Assembly: GCA_934202095.1 (NCBI GenBank)
Contig: CAKPXN010000044.1
Coordinates: forward strand, 1-6,244
Reading direction: 5' to 3'
Source of the DNA: an uncultured Veillonella sp.
GTDB lineage: Bacteria; Bacillota; Negativicutes; Veillonellales; Veillonellaceae
DNA length: 6,244 bases
Shown here in pieces: positions 1-5,909 of the stretch (positions are counted from its first letter, which is position 1; every line of letters starts with the position of its first letter). Made by a program: the position numbers and the translations under genes. A model generated the notes under the pieces. It searched no databases and was not told where the DNA came from. It worked only from the letters and a program-made list of their open reading frames with translations.

Positions 1-48
1 CATTATGTTTAGGAATAACAACCATTACAAACTTGCGCACATGAAAAA

Positions 49-90
49 ATAATGCAATAATATATATGTTATATATATTTATGGCATTAT
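49..90 (-). terminator. AT-rich hairpin followed by T6 on the minus strand
   Basis: ATAATGC at 49-55 pairs with GCATTAT at 84-90. The stem continues through ATAA/TTAT and TATATAT/ATATATA, with one mismatch and one bulged T, around a GTT loop (68-70). Read leftward it is followed by a run of six T (45-50 is its complement), which is the layout of an intrinsic terminator. No minus-strand gene lies between it and the LysR gene, so it would sit in the leader of a leftward transcript or act on an RNA not recognised here. Being so AT-rich, the stem may be weak or simply a DNA dyad. Confidence 0.35.
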
Positions 91-162
91 GTGTGAACTT
101 ACATTTGTAGTGGGCACAACCATAATTCCTAATATCATAACTTGATATAGCCCTATAGACTC

Positions 163-192
163 ATTATAACGTGGTGGGCTATGTCAAAGCAA
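163..192 (-). promoter_or_regulatory. Candidate leftward sigma-70 promoter
   Basis: Read leftward, a perfect TATAAT occupies 168-163. With an 18-bp spacer the -35 would be TTGCTT (192-187). A consensus TTGACA (187-182) is also present but leaves only 13 bp of spacing. The -10 lies in the loop of the inverted repeat TTGATATAGCCC (142-153) / GGGCTATGTCAA (176-187), so a protein binding that dyad could occlude it. The predicted start is near 156, aimed at a gene outside the window. Confidence 0.4.
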
Positions 193-204
193 TACATACA
201 GCGC

Positions 205-219
205 TTGGCGTCTTGCCAA
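205..219. promoter_or_regulatory. Candidate LysR-type operator, TTGGC-N5-GCCAA
   Basis: This is a perfect 5-bp dyad with a 5-base centre. It contains T-N11-A (206 to 218), the general pattern of LysR-family boxes. Its centre (about 212) is roughly 56 bp upstream of the start predicted for the leftward promoter, close to where these regulators usually bind to activate. It lies 123 bp before the LysR start codon. The match to the family pattern is seen; binding by the neighbouring regulator is inference. Confidence 0.4.
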
Positions 220-231
220 TATCGCTATTCA

Positions 232-247
232 TACTTTACATAAAGTA
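232..247. promoter_or_regulatory. 16-bp dyad TACTTTA-CA-TAAAGTA
   Basis: Two perfect 7-bp arms surround a 2-base centre. It lies between the candidate LysR-type operator and the likely LysR gene promoter, so it could be a second operator half or an autoregulation site. Nothing in the sequence identifies the binding protein, and AT-rich dyads also arise by chance. Confidence 0.3.
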
Positions 248-289
248 ATAGCTAATTGCGTTTCAGTAATAATTATTCTCATTTACAGA

Positions 290-335
290 TTTGCTTTTTG
301 AATTATGTTTGTAATATTTTTTACATATTAGGGGG
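290..335 (+). promoter_or_regulatory. Likely LysR gene promoter and ribosome site
   Basis: TAATAT at 312-317 is the best -10 before the gene. The -35 is poor (TTTGCT at 290-295, 16-bp spacer), as expected for a weak or regulated promoter. AGGGGG at 330-335 lies 6 bases before the ATG at 342 and fixes that start. Confidence 0.35.
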
Positions 336-341
336 TTAGTT

Positions 342-1265
342 ATGGATTTCCACCATTTAAAATACTTCGTAGAAGTAGCTGATCAAAAGAGCTTTAGTAA
401 GGCTGCAAGAAATTTGCACATCTCACAATCCGCGATTAGCCGTACAATTAAAGCTTTAGAAGACGAACTTGGTGTTGTTCTCTTCATGCGTAATGCTAAA
501 TCCGTAGAACTCACTGATGGAGGTACCATCTTTTTAACACACGCTAAACGCGTTGTGTTTATGTTTGAACATTTGAAAACTGATTTTGAAAACGAGTTTC
601 GTTTGGAGCAAGGTTCCATTCGAATTGGCATCCCACCTATTACAGATGCGCCAATTTTTGCGCAACTGTTAGGCGAATTCAAAAAGGTATACCCTCAAAT
701 TGATTTAGAATTATACGAACAAGGTTCTAAGAAGGTCGAAATCAGCGTACAAGAAGGTTTGATTGATATCGGTATCATCTGTACGAAACCAAATCCTAAA
801 GAATTTGAATCCTTCTATCTCACATCCGACCCATTGTCCGTTATCGTCCCTAAAACGAGCCCACTTGCAAAAGAACCAGAAATTCGCTTGGACATGCTTT
901 CAGAAGAATCTTTCGTTCTTCATAAGGACGATTTCAATTTACATGATGAAATCATCAAAGCTTGTAAACACACTGGTTTCCAACCTCATATCGTGTTTGA
1001 AACAAGCCAACGTGACCTTATGTTGCAAACAGTAAGTGCAGATCTTGCCATCGCCTTACTACCCTCTCGCCTTTGCCCTGAGGTAGGTGAAAATACAGAA
1101 GTTGGATCCAAGGTTGTGGTACGTCCTCTCGTTCCAGAAATCATCCATACCTTATATGTAATCTGGAAAAAAGGTCATTACCTCTCCCACGCTTCTCGCT
1201 TGTGGTTAGACTTCGTCAACTCCAAATTGCCATTACCTGGTCTACAATTGGAGGCTCATAAATAA
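342..1265 (+). CDS. LysR-family transcriptional regulator
   Basis: A 307-residue DNA-binding transcription factor of normal family length. The N-terminal winged helix-turn-helix covers residues 1-60, with the family signature around SFSKAARNLHISQSAIS and the LELTDGG-like strand (VELTDGG, 55-61). A linker helix follows, then a LysR substrate-binding domain from about residue 91 (GSIRIGIPP) to 295. The effector domain resembles the CidR/MleR-type branch in its GIPPI start and KVE...EGLIDIGI segment, but the ligand cannot be read from sequence. The start has AGGGGG 6 bases upstream. The stop overlaps the next gene by one base (TAATG), so the two are co-transcribed and probably translationally coupled. 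The dyads upstream suggest that it regulates a divergent gene beyond the left edge; control of the convergent transporter is possible. The family call is secure and the regulon is inferred. Confidence 0.95.
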   Translation: MDFHHLKYFVEVADQKSFSKAARNLHISQSAISRTIKALEDELGVVLFMRNAKSVELTDGGTIFLTHAKRVVFMFEHLKTDFENEFRLEQGSIRIGIPPITDAPIFAQLLGEFKKVYPQIDLELYEQGSKKVEISVQEGLIDIGIICTKPNPKEFESFYLTSDPLSVIVPKTSPLAKEPEIRLDMLSEESFVLHKDDFNLHDEIIKACKHTGFQPHIVFETSQRDLMLQTVSADLAIALLPSRLCPEVGENTEVGSKVVVRPLVPEIIHTLYVIWKKGHYLSHASRLWLDFVNSKLPLPGLQLEAHK

Positions 1266-1684
1266 TGAACAAACCATCTGGGCTCGCATCAAAATTGCGG
1301 GCCCTTTTGAAAGCTAAAGAAACGCCCATGTGGGCAGTTATCATAGTGCTCATCATCGTCATTATTATTCAGCAGGTTCAAATATCGGAACTACAGTGGC
1401 GCGTCGATGAGGATCATGACGGTTCAACCGTAGACAGTGTAGCTGGACGCCTATATATTTTAGAAGGCATGGCGAATAAGCATAGCGATCAAATCGAGGA
1501 ATTGCAGAAATACATCCGTCAACTACAAAACGATGGCGCTAGATATGATTGGGAACTAAAACAACTGGAATGGTTACACCCAGAGCTAAAGGTTATCCCT
1601 CCTGATGGAGATCCTAATCCGTTAAAATCCACCGATCTTAACCTGGATATGAATCCTGGTAAGGTACCGGATGTAAAGAAATAA
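1265..1684 (+). CDS. Small membrane-anchored coiled-coil protein, unknown function
   Basis: The product has 139 residues and I do not recognise it as a named family. It has a short basic N-terminus (residues 1-20, rich in K and R) and one hydrophobic segment (about 22-38, MWAVIIVLIIVIIIQQV). A heptad-like, charged and glutamine-rich region follows (about 39-105), then a proline- and aspartate-rich tail. The basic N-terminus predicts the tail outside the cytoplasm (positive-inside rule), in a type II-like or signal-anchor topology. The ATG overlaps the LysR stop as TAATG, and GGAGG at 1250-1254 lies 10 bases upstream inside the LysR gene, so coupled translation is likely. A long hairpin terminator follows directly. 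Pairing with a regulator might mean a shared response, but no function is shown. Base use resembles the neighbours. Confidence 0.8.
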   Translation: MNKPSGLASKLRALLKAKETPMWAVIIVLIIVIIIQQVQISELQWRVDEDHDGSTVDSVAGRLYILEGMANKHSDQIEELQKYIRQLQNDGARYDWELKQLEWLHPELKVIPPDGDPNPLKSTDLNLDMNPGKVPDVKK

Positions 1685-1690
1685 AACAAA

Positions 1691-1750
1691 GAGCTATATC
1701 AAACATATCCACTCACAATATGTGAGAATATGAATGATATAGCTCTTTTT
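1691..1750. terminator. Long bidirectional intrinsic terminator
   Basis: GAGCTATATC (1691-1700) pairs perfectly with GATATAGCTC (1736-1745), followed by five T (1746-1750) on the plus strand. Inside, CATAT/ATATG (1704-1708 with 1728-1732) and CTCACA/TGTGAG (1712-1717 with 1721-1726) extend the stem to an ATA loop. On the minus strand the stem is followed by TTTGTTTTAT. It therefore fits termination of the LysR operon rightward and of the transporter gene leftward. Confidence 0.85.
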
Positions 1751-1773
1751 ATATTACTCTACTATGATGTTAT

Positions 1774-3090
1774 CTAGTCATCCTTATGTTCCATAGATTT
1801 TGGCAATGTTAATACCAAAAGCCCTGCAAGGAACATGCATGCGCCCATCACATAATAGCCCATAGTAAAGCTACCTGTATGACCGTTGATAAAGCCAAGC
1901 ATATATGGACCGACCCAACCGCCCATATTACCAGATGAGTTGATGAGCCCCATCGCACCTGCTGCAGCAGCGCCAGATAAGAATGTAGTCGGCATTGTCC
2001 ACCATACGCCCATACCGCCATACACGCCTACAGCCGTTAAACAGATGAATAACAAGCTAATTTCAGGTGATGGACTATGTGGTGTGGCAATAAAACCTAT
2101 GGTGCCAACAAATAATGTGGTCGCCACATGCCAGCGTTTTTCATTGCGTTTCTCTGAGGAATAGCCACAGAAAACTTGTACTAATAAGGCAGCACTCATT
2201 GGGATGGCAATAGACCAGGCTACAACACTTGGTGGCCATCCGGATAAGCTTTTAAGCACTTGTGGCATCCAGAAACTGAATCCCCAGAACCCAATAACCC
2301 ACAAGAAATAAATTAATGCTAATCGCAATACCTTTGGATCTTTCAAGGCTTGCCAAATTGTGTATTTCTTTACGGATTGTTTTTCAGCTTCTTCCTTAGC
2401 AAGCTCTTCTTTGATATATGCTTTCTCTGCATCAGTTACCCAAGCGGCTTCTTCTGGTTTTTCTTTCATCCAGAATGCAAAAATGAAAGCAAAGATAACG
2501 GCTGGTATTGCTTCTACAATAAACAATGTACGCCATCCATGTAATCCGAAGAATGTCGTATCGAGCAATACGCCTGCTAATGGACCGCCGATAATGTTAG
2601 AGAATAATAGAGATGTAAGCATTAAGGAAATTGCCTTTGCCCGTTCTCTCGGTAAAAACCAATTAGGTATCAATAAGGAATAGATAACCGGATATAATGA
2701 CGCTTCACATAAACCTAACAAGAATCGATATAAGAAGAACTCCCACTCCGTAGTCATTGTCGTCATGAGGACACAAACAATGCCCCAGCTAAACATGATA
2801 CGCGCTACCCAGTGCATGGCATTGAATCTTGATGCTAACAGAGAGGCAGGTACTTCAAATAAAACATAGCCAATAAAGAATATACCTGCGCCCATACCAA
2901 ATACTTCTGGCGTTAACCATGGTAAATTCTCCTTCATGGTCAAACCTGCATAAGCGATATTCACGCGGTCTAAAAAGGCAATAATAGAAACAATAAATAA
3001 TGGTAGGATTACATGCAACATACGCCGCCTTGTAAAATCCTTGAAATCGATAGCCCCACTTTGAGACTCTGGTACAGATGATGAGTTCAT
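1774..3090 (-). CDS. MFS transporter, anion:cation symporter (ACS) family
   Basis: The product is a 438-residue inner-membrane transporter with about 12 hydrophobic segments in two halves. A charged cytoplasmic loop (about 208-245, with EKPEEAAWVTDAEKAYIKEE) separates the halves. Residues 39-47 (FLDRVNIAY) in the first helix and RFLLGLCEASLYP (122-134) are typical of the ACS branch, which takes up organic anions such as tartrate, hexuronates, galactonate or phthalate with protons. Length and the WMKEKPEEA loop motif are normal for the family. The substrate cannot be assigned; a sugar acid or dicarboxylate is the family expectation. The start has AGAAAGGA 5 bases upstream (3096-3103) and a near-consensus promoter. 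It is a single-gene unit, convergent with the LysR operon and sharing its terminator. Confidence 0.9.
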   Translation of the reverse strand: MNSSSVPESQSGAIDFKDFTRRRMLHVILPLFIVSIIAFLDRVNIAYAGLTMKENLPWLTPEVFGMGAGIFFIGYVLFEVPASLLASRFNAMHWVARIMFSWGIVCVLMTTMTTEWEFFLYRFLLGLCEASLYPVIYSLLIPNWFLPRERAKAISLMLTSLLFSNIIGGPLAGVLLDTTFFGLHGWRTLFIVEAIPAVIFAFIFAFWMKEKPEEAAWVTDAEKAYIKEELAKEEAEKQSVKKYTIWQALKDPKVLRLALIYFLWVIGFWGFSFWMPQVLKSLSGWPPSVVAWSIAIPMSAALLVQVFCGYSSEKRNEKRWHVATTLFVGTIGFIATPHSPSPEISLLFICLTAVGVYGGMGVWWTMPTTFLSGAAAAGAMGLINSSGNMGGWVGPYMLGFINGHTGSFTMGYYVMGACMFLAGLLVLTLPKSMEHKDD

Positions 3091-3129
3091 ATGAATCCTT
3101 TCTACTTACTATATGATACTTACCATAAT

Positions 3130-3158
3130 ATATTAAAAAAACAAATGTCCTCTGTCAA
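3130..3158 (-). promoter_or_regulatory. Strong sigma-70 promoter of the MFS gene
   Basis: Read leftward, TTGACA (3158-3153), a 17-bp spacer and TAATAT (3135-3130) match the housekeeping consensus at 11 of 12 positions. The spacer includes a T-rich run. Transcription would begin near 3123, giving a leader of about 33 bases that carries the AGAAAGGA ribosome site. Confidence 0.8.
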
Positions 3159-3205
3159 TGATATTATATAGAATATAGGGATAACAAATTAGAATATGTG
3201 ACATA

Positions 3206-3272
3206 CAAAAAGCACCTTATATCTGCTATGTAGAATCTTCCTTGAGATTTCTAACAGTATATAAGGTGCTTT
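3206..3272 (-). terminator. Intrinsic terminator of the Bax inhibitor-1-like gene
   Basis: AAAGCACCTTATAT (3209-3222) pairs perfectly with ATATAAGGTGCTTT (3259-3272). CTG/CAG continues past one bulge, and an inner TAGAATCT/AGATTTCTA stem adds to a long hairpin. Read leftward the stem ends in five T. It begins 20 bases after the stop codon at 3292, and it separates this gene from the transporter promoter. Confidence 0.88.
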
Positions 3273-3291
3273 CACATACACTATTCAGATA

Positions 3292-4038
3292 TTAGCGTCT
3301 ATTACCAAAGATGCGTAACAAGGATAGGAACAAGTTAATGAAATCGAGATACAAGCTAAGTGCACCAGCAATTTCAATACGATCTAAAATTGTTTCATCT
3401 TCAGAAAGTGCCAATTGAGTAACGCTGTTTTTAATCATGTTCATATCAACAGCCGTAAAGATGGAAAATACCACGACCCCAACGTAGCCAAGAATCAAGC
3501 TAATTGTACTATAGCTAATGGAACTAAGATATGGAATCGAAAAATACGATGCTGCCATAAACACAAGACTTACGATAATCATACCAAAGATAGCCGCCAC
3601 CAAATACGGCGTTAAACCGGCTAAATTCTTCTTAGTCGTAAGACCTACGATAGAGAAGGCAACGAAGAACGCCAATGCCCCAATCAATGCAGGTACCGTA
3701 GCTTCCATGATGCCATATGCTAACGAAACAAGTGATAAGGTTACGCCATTCAATGCACTATAAATGAAGAACATCGCATATAAGGACATAACATTGGCCT
3801 TATACGTGCGCATGCTAAACAAGAATACCACCGCTACTTCTGCAATCAACAAGATATTGAAATTGCTAGCTGCAAAGCGCGCCCAAGATGGGTTCATTAG
3901 CGTCGCAACACCAATTCCCAATGTGGTCAATAAACCAACAACCATCCATAAAATGGAACCCTTTAACCGTTGCGATACAATACTTTCTACCAATGCTACA
4001 TCATTAGCATTCGGCGTTTGTGTCATATATGGATTCAT
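3292..4038 (-). CDS. Bax inhibitor-1/YccA-family membrane protein
   Basis: A 248-residue integral membrane protein with about seven hydrophobic segments, starting near residues 29-48, 61-76, 85-107, 114-133, 144-165, 177-197 and 225-243. The C-terminal signature ALSLYLDFINLFLSLLRIFG is diagnostic of the family. Two acidic residues, D198 (in FTAVDMN) and D232 (in LYLDFIN), correspond by position to the di-aspartyl pair described as the pH sensor of the Bacillus calcium-leak protein YetJ. Here they are 34 residues apart instead of 24, so the last loop is longer. A role in calcium leak or membrane protein quality control is family knowledge and not shown here. AAGGAGG (4044-4050) lies 5 bases before the chosen ATG. 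A second ATG four codons in is too far from it. It is a single-gene unit with its own promoter and terminator. Confidence 0.93.
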   Translation of the reverse strand: MNPYMTQTPNANDVALVESIVSQRLKGSILWMVVGLLTTLGIGVATLMNPSWARFAASNFNILLIAEVAVVFLFSMRTYKANVMSLYAMFFIYSALNGVTLSLVSLAYGIMEATVPALIGALAFFVAFSIVGLTTKKNLAGLTPYLVAAIFGMIIVSLVFMAASYFSIPYLSSISYSTISLILGYVGVVVFSIFTAVDMNMIKNSVTQLALSEDETILDRIEIAGALSLYLDFINLFLSLLRIFGNRR

Positions 4039-4088
4039 AAGAACCTCCTTGCTATTTTTAGTTTATATATTTTGTTATCTATCTCTAT

Positions 4089-4118
4089 ATTATACTAAAA
4101 ATTCACAATACGTGCCAC
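4089..4118 (-). promoter_or_regulatory. Promoter of the Bax inhibitor-1-like gene
   Basis: Read leftward, a perfect TATAAT (4094-4089) is preceded at 18 bp by GTGGCA (4118-4113), which matches the -35 consensus at four of six bases. The start would fall near 4082, giving a leader of about 44 bases with the AAGGAGG site. The promoter sits immediately beside the LysR relic. Confidence 0.55.
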
Positions 4119-4127
4119 AAAATACAT

Positions 4128-4202
4128 TGTGTAAAATCAAATCATAAAGAATTTGAGTCCTTCTACCTCACTAGTGACCCACTTTCTGTTATCACTCCTA
4201 AA
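4128..4202 (+). pseudogene. Relic of a second LysR-family gene (internal fragment)
   Basis: In the plus frame starting at 4134, the 23 codons to 4202 read KSNHKEFESFYLTSDPLSVI, then TPK. This matches residues 149-171 of the LysR regulator encoded at 342-1265 at 20 of 23 positions. At DNA level 55 of 69 bases agree with 786-854. Six of the nine changed codons are synonymous, so the fragment diverged while still under protein selection, as a paralog, and is not a recent copy. A matching TGT codon at 4128 may extend it slightly. No start, no helix-turn-helix and no remaining C-terminal domain are visible, and a TAG follows at 4215. It is a leftover of a lost regulator gene, stranded between two leftward genes. 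The alignment is seen; the history is inferred. Confidence 0.8.
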
Positions 4203-4220
4203 AAAAATACTATATAGTAT
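4200..4220 (-). terminator. Weak candidate terminator of the cupin unit
   Basis: The 14-bp palindrome ATACTATATAGTAT (4207-4220) is followed, read leftward, by eight T. The stem is only five A/T-rich pairs, so termination may be inefficient. A second weak option uses AATACTA (4248-4254) with TAGTATT (4275-4281), overlapping the cupin stop. Part of the T-run falls in the LysR relic. Confidence 0.35.
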
Positions 4221-4269
4221 GAATATATCTCTATCACAAGATAAGAAAATACTATAATGTACTTTCATA

Positions 4270-4626
4270 TTAATTAGTATTAACAGGATCATAATCAGCA
4301 GGCACCGGAGCAACGATACTCACAAAGACAATATCTTCCGTTCCAGTATTTTTTGCACCATGACATTCACCCTTTTTAGATACTATAACTTGCCCCTTTG
4401 TAAAAGGCACCTCTGTATCAGGCGTTGGATAAAATACACCCTTGCCTTGCAATATAACCCATATATCATCAGAGTGATGATGATAATGTTTTGGTAAGGT
4501 TTGACCAGGTTTAATAACCCATACTGAACCACCTGTGGAATCAGTTTGATAAAATGGCGTCTTAACAGCCTTCTCCAAACTTTCAACTTTCACAAGTTCC
4601 ATATCAAAAACACGTTGATTACTCAT
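4270..4626 (-). CDS. Small single-domain cupin protein
   Basis: With the start at 4626 the product has 118 residues. Both cupin motifs are present. Motif 1 runs G41 to G61 with H47, H49 and an aspartate (D54) where glutamate is usual. Motif 2 runs G78 to N93 with H89, but with lysine (K84) in place of proline. Three histidines and one acidic residue could bind a divalent metal. The HYHHH stretch adds two more histidines. Single-domain cupins include isomerases, dioxygenases and sugar- or ligand-binding proteins, and no substrate can be named. An ATG six codons upstream (4644) would add MKGESI, but it lies next to the AAAGGTGAG ribosome site (4632-4640), which instead points to 4626. The gene lies 28 bases after the DUF4261 stop and is probably in its operon. 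Confidence 0.85.
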   Translation of the reverse strand: MSNQRVFDMELVKVESLEKAVKTPFYQTDSTGGSVWVIKPGQTLPKHYHHHSDDIWVILQGKGVFYPTPDTEVPFTKGQVIVSKKGECHGAKNTGTEDIVFVSIVAPVPADYDPVNTN

Positions 4627-4654
4627 AATACTCTCACCTTTCATTGATTAATAA

Positions 4655-5530
4655 CTATCGAGTTCCAGACGCATAGTCTCCCATATTTACATCGAGCACC
4701 GGTCTTACCGGTTGAATTAGAGAATCCTCATACTGCAATGTCCATTGAACATTTGAATCCAATTCTCCATTCTCTAAGCCACTAATAGTATCACCATCAC
4801 CCACAGGATTGTCATTTTCTAAAATAAAATACAGCATATTATATGCGTGAATAACTACATCATCAGGATTCATACCGTGAAAGTGATACTGCACATCAGG
4901 CAAGAATAAGGTGCTCATCCCCACCGAGTCAACCATCATATCTTCTGTACCTTGAATATTAAAATATCGCACATTAACAGCATAATCAATAAAACGAGTG
5001 ACAGCCTTATCTGGATAATTTTCAATCGATTCACGACTTAAAAACTTACGTGACGGGCCAAAGACAACGGCCTTACAAGCCGGATATAATTCTAACAAAG
5101 CATCTACATACTTTACGAGCATCTCAGCACGCTGTTTAGACTCTAAACCAGCGGCTAACATATCCGTAGCAAATACTCTATATTCGCACTCTGCCAACAA
5201 GTCATCCACATTGGGACAATTCCATACCTGACTACGATCAAAATCATCTAGTACAGGCTTATCAATTTTCTCACATTTTGTAATCATCAATGTTGGAGGG
5301 ACCTCTGCATCATTATCTTCATAATACACTTTATAATTCTGAGGTGCAAAACCAGCAGATTCATCTCCATAACTAAAACAATCAACAGTGCCCAAGTACT
5401 TTGTAAACACCTCAACCATATGCTCGCGGTCAGGCATATCACAATGCTCCGCCATCAACAACTCAACAAAAAAGATACCACCAGGGCGATCTGAAGTATC
5501 CGTTAAATCCTGTTTAAATACTTGGCTCAT
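4655..5530 (-). CDS. DUF4261 domain-containing protein
   Basis: The product has 291 residues, is acidic and soluble, and has no signal peptide or membrane segment. The C-terminal part (about 198-285) carries the features I associate with DUF4261: DSVGMSTLFLPDVQYHFHG, then HAYNMLYFI, then a DGDTI turn and a final SLIQPVRPVLDVN segment. The N-terminal part (about 15-195) begins GIFFVELLM and has a KAVVFGPSRKF segment. The conserved histidines (H216, H218, H228) and acidic residues could be a metal or active site, but no function is established for the family that I know of. AGGAGAG (5536-5542) lies 5 bases before the ATG. It is the first gene of a leftward unit with the cupin gene. Family assignment is from memory of the motif and was not searched. 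Confidence 0.85.
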   Translation of the reverse strand: MSQVFKQDLTDTSDRPGGIFFVELLMAEHCDMPDREHMVEVFTKYLGTVDCFSYGDESAGFAPQNYKVYYEDNDAEVPPTLMITKCEKIDKPVLDDFDRSQVWNCPNVDDLLAECEYRVFATDMLAAGLESKQRAEMLVKYVDALLELYPACKAVVFGPSRKFLSRESIENYPDKAVTRFIDYAVNVRYFNIQGTEDMMVDSVGMSTLFLPDVQYHFHGMNPDDVVIHAYNMLYFILENDNPVGDGDTISGLENGELDSNVQWTLQYEDSLIQPVRPVLDVNMGDYASGTR

Positions 5531-5581
5531 ATGCTCTCTCCTATCGTGAAAACTAAATGTAGCATAAACCTTTCACTTAAT

Positions 5582-5597
5582 AGTATATAGCACTATA
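5582..5597 (-). promoter_or_regulatory. Possible promoter/operator of the DUF4261-cupin unit
   Basis: Read leftward, TATAGT (5597-5592), TATATA preceded by TGC (5592-5584) and TATACT (5587-5582) are all -10-like. None has a convincing -35 at 16-18 bp. TATAG-CA-CTATA (5586-5597) forms a short dyad over this site. A promoter is needed in this spacer, but which hexamer serves is unclear. Confidence 0.3.
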
Positions 5598-5631
5598 AAT
5601 ATTTCGTATATGCTAATCGATTCTACTATAT

Positions 5632-5707
5632 CTAAACTTATTTAGGCCCGGCATAGGTGCCGAAGCTATGTTCCCATAGGGAACGCGCAAAACACCTATG
5701 GCAGGCC
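5632..5707. repeat. Nested GC-rich hairpin in the spacer
   Basis: CATAGGTG (5652-5659) pairs with CACCTATG (5693-5700), and GGCC (5645-5648) with GGCC (5704-5707), giving a stem of about 15 bp with two mismatches. Inside, GTTCCC (5670-5675) and GGGAAC (5679-5684) form a perfect hairpin with an ATA loop. CATAGG recurs at 5675-5680 and could also pair with CCTATG at 5695-5700, so two folds compete. A small CTAAA/TTTAG hairpin (5632-5645) abuts it. Neither strand shows a T-run after the stem, so it is not a standard terminator. It touches repeat copy C at 5706. Confidence 0.6.
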
Positions 5708-5731
5708 GCACCAACTTCTGCTATATCGTAG
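5706..5731 (+). repeat. Palindromic repeat copy C (outer-end segment)
   Basis: The plus strand from CCGCACC (5706-5712) through AACT to TATATCGTAG (5722-5731) matches the minus strand of 5836-5808, allowing a 3-base gap and a 1-base gap. Copies C and B are therefore inverted relative to each other, and could form a stem around a 76-base loop. That loop holds its own hairpin: GCAC/GTGC and CTACA/TGTAG at 5779-5805. The inner part of copy C differs from B and A. Confidence 0.5.
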
Positions 5732-5814
5732 ATTCTCTTTCTCTAAACCTCCACAAAGAACATAATCCGTAGAATACCGCACCCGCTACAATCATGTAGG
5801 CGTGCAACTACCGA

Positions 5815-5884
5815 TATACTAGAGTTCGTGGTGCGGAGCAGCGATAAACGCTTGCTCTGTACCGCTGGAGGCGTCACCATCCCC
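5815..5884 (+). repeat. Palindromic repeat copy B
   Basis: About 70 bp with conserved ends and a variable middle hairpin. The outer 26 bases (5815-5840) match copy A at 22 of 26. The inner 22 bases (5862-5883, CCGCTGG to CATCCC) match at 19 of 22. GTGGTG (5828-5833) can pair with CACCAT (5875-5880), allowing one G-T pair. GAGCAGCG (5836-5843) pairs with CGC-T-TGCTC (5849-5857) around an ATAAA loop. It is much richer in GC than its surroundings. Confidence 0.65.
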
Positions 5885-5909
5885 TAGGCAAGAAATAAAA
5901 CTAACGACA

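Larger units (their letters stand above)
1..341. promoter_or_regulatory. Non-coding control region upstream of the LysR gene
   Basis: No credible reading frame occurs here on either strand. The stretch is AT-rich and full of dyads: a large AT hairpin (49-90), a 12-bp inverted repeat (142-153 with 176-187), TTGGC-N5-GCCAA (205-219) and TACTTTA-CA-TAAAGTA (232-247). A consensus TATAAT lies on the minus strand at 163-168. This resembles the intergenic region between a LysR-type regulator and a divergently transcribed target, with the target beyond the left edge. That arrangement is common in the family but is inferred here, because the neighbour is not visible. Confidence 0.6.

Noticed and set aside
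383..682. Minus-strand open frame of 99 codons opposite the LysR DNA-binding domain
   Set aside because: It is the reverse of a well-conserved coding region and has no recognisable domain or upstream signals.
1886..2164. Plus-strand open frame of 92 codons inside the MFS gene
   Set aside because: It is antisense to conserved transmembrane coding sequence, has a proline-rich composition typical of shadow frames, and has no ribosome site.
3764..4147. Plus-strand open frame of 127 codons over the Bax inhibitor-1-like gene start and spacer
   Set aside because: It is mostly antisense to a clear family member, has no ribosome site or domain, and its end reads the LysR relic out of frame.
4627..4644. 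Upstream ATG start for the cupin (MKGESI extension)
   Set aside because: That ATG abuts the AAAGGTGAG ribosome site of the inner ATG and has no such site of its own.
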